Shown: one piece after another, positions 1 through 5,800 of the stretch
Position numbering within the stretch: the stretch's first letter is position 1
How the letters are laid out: each line of letters opens with the position of its first letter
Assembly (NCBI GenBank): GCA_002773545.1
Contig: PFAV01000061.1
Location: forward strand, 1 to 10,109
Source of the DNA: a bacterium (Candidatus Gribaldobacteria) CG10_big_fil_rev_8_21_14_0_10_41_12
GTDB taxonomy: Bacteria; Patescibacteriota; Minisyncoccia; Minisyncoccales; CG1-02-41-26
Direction: 5' to 3'
Length of the DNA: 10,109 nucleotides
Program-made: the position numbers and the translations under genes
Notes under the pieces: generated by a model
The model's input: the letters and a program-made list of their open reading frames with translations, nothing else
The model's database searches: none
What the model was told of the DNA's origin: nothing

Positions 1-520
1 TAAAAATTTCCAGAGTGCCCTGCTTGTGCGCCCATTGCTTGATGTAGGCAGTATCTACTTTAGAAATTCTTAAAACTGATTTGACATCTTCTAAGTGGCG
101 AAATGATTCGCCCCCTTGGCACCATTTTAATTTGACAATTATCAAATCCTCGGGAGCTATAATGGAAATGGTTTGGCCAAAAATTTTTTTCTTTAACGCC
201 CGGCTGAATTCTAAAACTTTATGGGGGTCTTTTTTGTCCACTAGCCAAAAATCAATCTTAATGCCGGTTTTGTGATGTATTAGATTAAAAGACCTACCGT
301 GCGACAGCATGCTTTCTATCTCCTCACGGCTTACATAAAACTCTTTATCAAACGCTCGAATAATACTGGCTGTTTTTGACGAGTCAATCTCAATAATAAT
401 ATCAATATCGTGAGTGGTTCTCGGAGCGCCCCAATAACTAACCGCCAACCCCCCGGTTAAAACATAAGGAATCCGCAGTTTATCTAACTTATTTACCACC
501 AATTTCAAAACAGAAGTCAT
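1..520 (-). CDS. Minimal nucleotidyltransferase (AbiEii/DUF6036-like), 3' end off the window
   Basis: Reading from an ATG at 518-520, the frame stays open to the left edge and gives at least 173 residues; the stop lies outside the window. Residues 19-44 show the polymerase-beta-type nucleotidyltransferase signature: PYVLTGGLAVSYWGAPRTT followed by HDIDIII. The glycine pair is G23-G24, and the metal-binding carboxylates are D38 and D40, with a third likely at D90 in the strand KIDFW. Further on, the APEDLIIVKLKW segment (122-133) and RHLEDV (141-146) match the conserved C-terminal helices of stand-alone nucleotidyltransferases related to AbiEii and DUF6036 proteins. Such enzymes transfer nucleotides onto RNA or protein and often act in toxin-antitoxin or abortive-infection modules. 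The start overlaps the end of the 82-residue gene by 32 bases, which suggests translational coupling. The fold assignment is strong; the substrate and toxin role are inferred. Confidence 0.85.
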   Translation of the reverse strand, partial: MTSVLKLVVNKLDKLRIPYVLTGGLAVSYWGAPRTTHDIDIIIEIDSSKTASIIRAFDKEFYVSREEIESMLSHGRSFNLIHHKTGIKIDFWLVDKKDPHKVLEFSRALKKKIFGQTISIIAPEDLIIVKLKWCQGGESFRHLEDVKSVLRISKVDTAYIKQWAHKQGTLEIF

Positions 521-737
521 CTCCATAAATTCTTTGCAATAATTTTTTTTGAAGTTCCTTAGCGGACAAATTAGGGTGCTCGTTTTTAATGCTCGCTTTG
601 GCCAAACTTAAAACTAACTCCCTTAGTTGCAAGGCAAGCTTAAGCCGCTCCTCGCCGGTTTTCTGCTTAAGAATTTGAAACTGGCGCTCTTGAGCGGCAA
701 CTTCTTGAATATTATTTTCTAATGTTAAGGGATTCAT
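489..737 (-). CDS. Small helical protein, candidate partner of the nucleotidyltransferase
   Basis: This 82-residue, charged, all-helical protein has no signal peptide or membrane segment. Residues 27-71 (TGEERLKLALQLRELVLSLA, then ASIKNEHPNLSAKELQKKLL and QRIYG) resemble small proteins I associate with genes next to AbiEii/DUF6036-like nucleotidyltransferases: a helix starting near a T-x-EER motif, a linker with KNxHPxLS, and a final helix ending in a YG motif. The downstream nucleotidyltransferase starts inside this gene, with 32 bases of overlap, so the two are probably made together. A role as antitoxin or regulatory subunit is inferred from the arrangement alone. No clear Shine-Dalgarno sequence precedes the ATG at 735-737. 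Confidence 0.75.
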   Translation of the reverse strand: MNPLTLENNIQEVAAQERQFQILKQKTGEERLKLALQLRELVLSLAKASIKNEHPNLSAKELQKKLLQRIYGDDFCFEIGGK

Positions 738-762
738 ATAAAGATTTTGAGATAATTCAAAA

Positions 763-912
763 CTACCTAAACAACCACGAAGACAGCGCCCATATTATAA
801 TTATGGCGCCAATGCCTAAAAATATCCAAGAAAGTGGTATCTTTTCTGGCGATTGGGGCGATGGCGACGCTGGTTGAGGCGGGGCTGGATTTGGTTTGTT
901 TTCTTCGGGCAT
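763..912 (-). CDS. Tiny proline-rich single-pass membrane protein
   Basis: An ATG at 910-912 opens a 49-codon frame ending in TAG at 763-765. Residues 1-26 are hydrophilic and rich in proline, with P at 2, 7, 9, 11, 12, 14, 17, 19, 22 and 26. Residues 27-48 form one hydrophobic helix (IFLGIGAIIIIWALSSWLF) that ends in a single arginine. This is the layout of a tail-anchored or short bitopic membrane peptide. The gene lies 17 bases after the stop of the 67-residue membrane protein and 25 bases before the start of the 82-residue gene, so it fills its interval neatly. No recognisable family and no strong ribosome-binding site were seen. It is called a gene because of position, composition and the clean membrane helix. 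Confidence 0.55.
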   Translation of the reverse strand: MPEENKPNPAPPQPASPSPQSPEKIPLSWIFLGIGAIIIIWALSSWLFR

Positions 913-929
913 AGAGAAATAGTTAGTAG

Positions 930-1133
930 TTAGTAGTCAGCAGACATGCCAGTAGATACTTGACTATACCAAAGGGGCGTTTCCGCTTGCAGGGCCTTGA
1001 ATTTACTGGACTGATAAATGGCGATAGCGCCAACCACAAAAGCCAAAAAAACTATGATAGATAAGGCCAAAAAACTGGAAATTCGTCTGGTTAAAATTGA
1101 CGATGGCATAAGATGATGGGATTCTTCGGCCAT
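930..1133 (-). CDS. Small single-pass membrane protein of unknown function
   Basis: The protein has 67 residues with one transmembrane helix at about 19-40 (ISSFLALSIIVFLAFVVGAI), a basic flank before it (LTRR) and a short polar C-terminal tail. I recognise no family. Two starts are possible. The ATG at 1131-1133 has a GAGG about four bases upstream, but both that motif and the first residues (MAEES) come from a copy of a palindromic repeat. The ATG at 1107-1109 gives a 59-residue protein beginning MPSSILTRR with no visible ribosome-binding site. The upstream start is chosen because of the GAGG. The gene starts 27 bases after the second pilin-like gene, which suggests membership of the same transcript. 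Confidence 0.6.
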   Translation of the reverse strand: MAEESHHLMPSSILTRRISSFLALSIIVFLAFVVGAIAIYQSSKFKALQAETPLWYSQVSTGMSADY

Positions 1134-1150
1134 TAGGCCTCAGAATGACA
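1118..1150. repeat. Half copy of the CTCAGAATGAC palindromic repeat
   Basis: The block from GGGATTCTTCG to CTCAGAATGACA matches the right half of the repeat at 1650-1680, with variation only in the loop between the two conserved boxes. It spans the start codon of the 67-residue membrane protein on the minus strand, supplying GAGG and the codons for MAEES. Such short repeats with a TTCTTCG box and a CTCAGAATGAC box recur in many bacterial genomes as REP-like elements; this family assignment is from memory. Confidence 0.6.
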
Positions 1151-1160
1151 TAACCATGGG

Positions 1161-1616
1161 TTACTGGCCGATTAAAAATCTGACAACAGCGTAAATTAGT
1201 TTAGTACAAAGCGCTATGGCCAAGCCGATCATCGCGTAAATAATTATTTTTTTGCCGGTAGTAGCGTTTTTAGAATCGCCCGCGGCCGCGTAAAACATAA
1301 AAGCGCCCAACAAAATAAACAAAGGACAAAGCACCAAAGCCAGATAGAAAATCCAATTAGTGGCGCGGTCAATAATGCCTGATTCATGACGCTCGCAATT
1401 AGGGTCGCTCGCCGGACATTTAGGATTATCTCGTGAGCACAAGCAGGCCAAGCCCGGGTCTATTGGCTTTGTTCTGTCTTTGCAATATTCACGGCATTGT
1501 TCAAGAGGAGTAGCCGCCACCGCCGGATAAGCAAAAAAAGCAAAATTGGAAATCACCAAGGCCAGCAACAAACTAAAAAAAATTTTCTTAAAAATCATAT
1601 ATTTCCGAATTGTCAT
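1161..1616 (-). CDS. VirB2/TrbC-like pilin with cysteine-rich ectodomain (second copy)
   Basis: This is a membrane protein of 151 residues, or 145 if it begins at the second ATG (1596-1598), which gives a cleaner signal peptide: MIFKKIFFSLLLALV, then a hydrophobic core and a likely AVA-A cleavage site. Using the shorter numbering, the mature N-terminal part (30-75) holds six cysteines at 35, 39, 52, 54, 61 and 68. Two hydrophobic helices follow (about 82-105 and 116-143) joined by a short loop with AAGDSKNATTGKK. This hairpin, with a small-residue turn and a polar loop, is typical of VirB2/TrbC-type pilins, which are abundant in Patescibacteria. The protein is a paralogue of the adjacent upstream gene. 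The first ATG lies inside the palindromic repeat at 1611-1681. A pilus or surface-fibre role is inferred; no secretion ATPase is visible here. Confidence 0.75.
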   Translation of the reverse strand: MTIRKYMIFKKIFFSLLLALVISNFAFFAYPAVAATPLEQCREYCKDRTKPIDPGLACLCSRDNPKCPASDPNCERHESGIIDRATNWIFYLALVLCPLFILLGAFMFYAAAGDSKNATTGKKIIIYAMIGLAIALCTKLIYAVVRFLIGQ

Positions 1617-1681
1617 CCTGAGGTCGCCTCAAGCGACCGAAGGATCTTAGGGATTCTTCGCCTGCTGGCTCAGAATGACGG
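1611..1681. repeat. REP-like multi-hairpin palindrome between the two pilin-like genes
   Basis: Outer arms TGTCATCCTGAG (1611-1622) and CTCAGAATGACG (1669-1680) are near-perfect inverted repeats. Between them are a perfect 6-bp hairpin, GGTCGC at 1622-1627 with GCGACC at 1633-1638, a second hairpin pairing GAAGGATC (1639-1646) with GATTCTTC (1652-1659), and a small GCC/GGC hairpin at 1660-1669. A half copy sits at 1118-1150. The element fills most of the gap between the pilin-like genes and overlaps the first possible start codon of the downstream one. It has no poly-T tail, so it is not a canonical intrinsic terminator. Confidence 0.75.
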
Positions 1682-1697
1682 CAATCCTTGTAGGCAA

Positions 1698-2255
1698 TTA
1701 TCCAACTAAAATCATTTTAATAACAGCAGTGACGCCTCGGGCGAATAAAATTATGGCGAAACCAATGGCGGTCCATTGAATGATGCTTGTGCCCAACTTG
1801 GTTTGTTTGGGATTGCCCGCTGAAGTTAAAAACACGGCCGCCCCAATAATAATCATTAAAGGCGCCATAATGATGCTTAAATAAAAAATATAATTAACCG
1901 CCTCCGTAATAAAGTCCTCAACGCTGGTGTGGGTGGAAAAAGGACAAACAACGGCGCTACAGGTAAGGGTCTTTTTATCAAGCTCTTCTACTTTGGTTGT
2001 GGGATTTAATTTTCTACCAACAACCACCTCTATAGGAAAACACCTGCCCTTTTCTCCGGCCAGCCCCGGACATCCTTGATCGGCCTTACAACAACAACAT
2101 TGTTCGCCCGTTGGACAGCCATTAGCATCAGGATTGTCGCCACTAGAAACACCTGTAGTTGAACATGACTTGCCTACGGCTAAAACTACTGGCGCTAAAC
2201 CGCTCAAAAAAAAGACCAGCAAAAACAAGGCGCAAAATTTTTTAAGAGGCAACAT
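1698..2255 (-). CDS. VirB2/TrbC-like pilin with cysteine-rich ectodomain (first copy)
   Basis: The protein has 185 residues when started at the ATG at 2253-2255. That start is preferred over one 66 bases upstream because it gives a proper signal peptide (MLPLKKF, then CALFLLVFFLSGLAPVVLA) and lies one base after the stop of the methyltransferase gene. The mature ectodomain (about 27-115) carries ten cysteines: 31, 47, 53-56, 62, 72, 99 and 104, including a run of four. The C-terminal 65 residues form two membrane helices (about 121-145 and 157-184) linked by TSAGNPKQTKLG, the hairpin expected of TrbC/VirB2-family pilins. The even cysteine count suggests disulfides in an exported domain, which is an inference. 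The closest relative in the window is the next gene; the ectodomain sequences differ while the hairpin is conserved. Confidence 0.78.
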   Translation of the reverse strand: MLPLKKFCALFLLVFFLSGLAPVVLAVGKSCSTTGVSSGDNPDANGCPTGEQCCCCKADQGCPGLAGEKGRCFPIEVVVGRKLNPTTKVEELDKKTLTCSAVVCPFSTHTSVEDFITEAVNYIFYLSIIMAPLMIIIGAAVFLTSAGNPKQTKLGTSIIQWTAIGFAIILFARGVTAVIKMILVG

Positions 2256-2256
2256 A

Positions 2257-2772
2257 TTAGTTTTTGACAAACACCAGGCCATAGTGATAAAGCTCCACTG
2301 GCAACTCTTGCGTAAAATCAAAGTTAGCTTGGCTGGCCAGCGTTTTCACTTCGCTGGCTGGCAAACGACCCTCTTTGGGGCCAAAGCCAGGCCCGGGCAA
2401 CCAATCAACCACCAACAGTTGGCCGCCCGACTTCAAAACACGAGCTATTTCCTTGAAGGCCGAGGGCCTATCTTCAATCTGAAACAAAACATTGGTAATT
2501 AAAGCGAAGTCGCACGACCCACTGGCCACCTTGGGCAGGCCCTGCTCAATGTCGCCCAGCACTAATCGCACATTGGTAATCCCAGCATGGCGCGCCTTGC
2601 CCTGCAAAGCCGACAAGGGCTCTTCTAAAATGTCTACCGCCAAAACCAAGCCGTCTTCTAAAATTTTCGCCAAGGGCAATGTCCAGCCCCCGCTGCCTGA
2701 ACCCACATCAATAGCCGTCATTTCTTTGGCCAAATTTAATTGTTTGAGAGTTTCTTCTGGATTAACAAACAT
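2257..2772 (-). CDS. Class I SAM-dependent methyltransferase
   Basis: This 171-residue protein is a single Rossmann-type methyltransferase domain. Motif I is AIDVGSGSGG at 20-29 (G24, G26 and G28 contact S-adenosylmethionine). The acidic end of strand 2 is D47 in AVDIL, which usually binds the ribose. GDIEQGLP at 73-80 is the adenine-side motif, and residues from 86 on (CDFALITNVLFQI) form the motif IV region, followed by the ARVLKSGGQLLVVDW segment. It resembles small UbiE/Methyltransf_11-type enzymes; the substrate cannot be told. The start at 2770-2772 gives MFVNPEETLKQL, matching the usual FxNPE start of this group. The frame extends up to 2886, but that part only reads through the palindrome and the end of gyrA. 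No Shine-Dalgarno sequence is visible. It is one base from the following pilin-like gene. Confidence 0.82.
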   Translation of the reverse strand: MFVNPEETLKQLNLAKEMTAIDVGSGSGGWTLPLAKILEDGLVLAVDILEEPLSALQGKARHAGITNVRLVLGDIEQGLPKVASGSCDFALITNVLFQIEDRPSAFKEIARVLKSGGQLLVVDWLPGPGFGPKEGRLPASEVKTLASQANFDFTQELPVELYHYGLVFVKN

Positions 2773-2783
2773 ATTTTTAAGGG

Positions 2784-2850
2784 AGGGGGGCAGACCTCTT
2801 TTATAATGAAAAAAAACATTTATAAAGAAATTATTAGAGGTCTGCCCCCT
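2784..2850. repeat. Nested inverted repeat across the gyrA 3' end
   Basis: The left arm, a G run followed by CAGACCTCT (2785-2799), pairs with AGAGGTCTG followed by a C run (2836-2849). An inner hairpin pairs TTATAATG (2801-2808) with CATTTATAA (2817-2825), allowing one bulge. The right arm is inside gyrA and encodes its last residues. CAGACCTCT also occurs, with its inverse, in the palindrome upstream of gyrA. The element is REP-like. It could act as a weak transcription stop or an mRNA end protector, but no T-run follows the stem on the minus strand. Confidence 0.75.
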
Positions 2851-5800
2851 GCTGGCTCTTCGGCTGCCAAAACAGCCGACAAGCAAGTGCCCGAAGCTAC
2901 TTTGTCGCTTGAGGCAAGCCGCATCACTCGCACACCCGAAGCGACTCGGCCATGGATAGAAATGGCTTTCAAAGCGCTTCTAATAACTTGGCCCTTTTTA
3001 GAAATCACAATCAAATCCTCATCATCTGGCTCTAAAATTTTGGCAAAAACAATTTTGCCGGTTTTTTCATTTATTTTGGCCGCTTTAATACCGCTACCGC
3101 CGCGATGTTGCAACCTGTATTCTTCAATCGGAGTTCTCTTACCATAGCCATTTTCCGTAATAACTAATAAATAATTCTTTTTTTCATTTTTATTTTTTAT
3201 TTTAATAACATCCATGGCAATTACCTCATCGGCCTTGCCTATTTTCATACCCTTCACCCCGGAAGCCCCCCGACCCATAGGCCGCACATCGCTTTCCTTA
3301 AACCTGATTGATTGGCCGTTTTTAGTTATCAAGCTAATCTCGTCATCCTTGTCGGCTATTTTAGCGCTCCTCAACGAATCGCCCGGCTGCAATTTAACAG
3401 CCAGCAAACCATTCTTGCGCACATTCTTAAAAGCCGAAAGAATTGTTTTTTTAATTATACCATCTTTGGTCGCCATCACTAAAAACTTATCCACCAAATC
3501 CTCGTCTTTTTTGGTATAGGAAATTAAGCTTAAAACTTTATCTTGCGGGGCAATTTCAATAAAGTTGAGCAGGCCTCGCCCCTTGGAAATTCTAGTGAGC
3601 TCGGGTATTTCCCAGGCAAAGCACTGAAATATCTTGCCCGAGTCAGTAAAAAACATCATTTTGTCCAAAGTGTTAGCCACCACAAAATGCTCCACAATGT
3701 CTTCTTCATTCACTTCCATACCCGCCACGCCCTTACCCCCTCGCTTTTGCGTGTGATACGCCGAGGACTTCATTCGTTTAATAAACCCGCCTTGGGTAAT
3801 AGTAATAATGGCCTCTTCCTGCGGAATTAAATCCTCATCGCCAATTTCACCCATTCTGCCCGCCATTACTTTGGTGCGCCGAATATCTTTATATTTTTCA
3901 GCCATAGCCGCCAGCTCGCTTTTAATCAGTCCCTTTAATTTTTTGGGATTGCTTAAAATTAAATTTAATTCTTTAATCAACTGCTCAATTTCAGCCAATT
4001 CTTTTTCAATTTTATCCCGCTCCAGCTTGGCCAACTGCGCCAAGCGCATTTCTAAAATGGCTACGGCCTGAATGTCGGTGAACTTAAACCTTTTCTGCAA
4101 ATTTATTTTAGCGTCCTCGCGGCTGGCTGACTGTTTTATCACCTTAATAACCTCGTCTATATTTTTTAGGGCTATCATCAATCCCTCTAAAATATGGGCT
4201 CGGTCTTTGGCTTTTTGCAAGTCATATTTAGTTCGCCTCACCACTACCTCCTCTTTGTGCTTAAGATAAAAACTCAAAACATCAACCAGCCCCAACACTC
4301 TGGGCTGGATACCATCAACCAAGGCAATCATATTTAAGTGAAAGGTCTTTTGCAGGTCGGTGTATTTGAAAAGCGCGTTGAGTGTTTTTTTAGGAAAGGC
4401 CTCTTTTTTCAGCTCTATGACAATGCGCATACCATCTCGGCCCGATTCATCTCTGATGTCTTTGATGCCCTCAACTCTTTTGTCTTCCACTAATTTAGCC
4501 ATTTGCATCACTAAGGCGGATTTTTGCACCTGAAAAGGAATTTCCGTGATAACAATGATGGAGTTGCCTTTTTTGGTTTCTTCAATCTCGGCTTTGCCCC
4601 GAGTTAAAATGGGGCCCTTGCCCTGCGAGTAGGCCGCGATGATATCTTTTTTGCCATAAATAATACCGCCAGTGGGAAAATCCGGGCCCTGAAAAAATTG
4701 AAACAAGTCCTCGGTGGTTGCTCCCGGATTTTCTAAAAGATGGATAGTGGACTGTAAAACCTCGCTAACATTATGAGTAGGAATACTAGTGGCCATGCCC
4801 ACGGCAATGCCAAAAGAACCATTCAATAAAAGCTGGGGCAAGGGAGAGGGTAAAACAGCCGGCTCGGTTCGAGTGCCATCATAATTGGCAATAAAATTAA
4901 CCGTGTCTTTTTCAATATCAGCCAACATTTCCTCGCCAATAGGCGACATTTTCGCTTCAGTATAACGCGATGCGGCCGCATTATCTCCGTCAACCGATCC
5001 AAAATTGCCCTGCCCCTTAACCAGCGGATATCTCAGAGAAAAATCTTGCGCCATGCGCACCATAGAGTCATAAACCGCCATATCGCCGTGCGGATGATAT
5101 TTGCCAAGGCAATTATGGACAACCATACCATTGGCAACAAATTCATGTTCTTGCTCTACCTGAAAATCATAAGTTTTTTCCGAAGCAATTTTTTCTATAG
5201 AAGAAACTCTTAAAAAATAAATTTTATTTTTAATGACATTATCTAAAAATTCAAAAAGCGGCGAGCCAATCTTGCTAAGCTTTTCTTGGATTCCCCAATC
5301 AATCACCTGTGTTTTTCTTAAAGGTTTTTCCATTAAATCAGCGCAATACCTAATTTTACAACCAGCCCTATGTTTTATCCCCACTCTAAACTTATCTCCA
5401 GCCGCATCCTGATACCACCCTCCTCCTAAATGATTTTCACTTAACTCTCCAAAAAGCATTTTTGATCCATAGGGAATAAGGTCATAAGTATTAAAACCCT
5501 GTCCAGTAAATTTTTCTGATATTAATCTCTTCGCTCGTAAATCTTTGTCTTTACTGCCAAGCTGTAAGTTCAATGATAGCTTTACTGAATTATCGCCATG
5601 AATTTCCAAATAATAAAACTTGTGGATATTTTTCACAACTCTTCCTAAAACTTGATTATTTTTCCCCGAACACTTATGAGCAAGTTTATGGCTAAATATG
5701 CCTTGCGATAAAAGAATAATCATCAACTGGTCTACTAATTTTTCAGAGATAGAGCCATAGTGAATATTTTTTCTCTTACTATGGATTGAGCCATCGCCAT

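Noticed and set aside
920..943. AGTTAGT direct repeats as a CRISPR-like or regulatory array
   Set aside because: Only a few degenerate 7-8 base units in one short tract, without spacers. It is ordinary low-complexity sequence in a short intergenic gap.
2256..2321. Longer start for the first pilin-like gene (adding 22 residues)
   Set aside because: It would overlap the methyltransferase gene and place a polar segment before a good signal peptide. The ATG at 2253-2255 follows the previous stop by one base.
2784..2850. Intrinsic terminator after gyrA
   Set aside because: The stem is strong, but on the minus strand it is followed by a C-rich segment and a mixed A/T stretch without a T-run. The next gene starts almost immediately.
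2773..2886. Longer start for the SAM methyltransferase (ATG at 2886, adding 38 residues)
   Set aside because: The extra residues only translate the palindrome and the last codons of gyrA in another frame. The protein begins naturally at MFVNPEE, as its family does.
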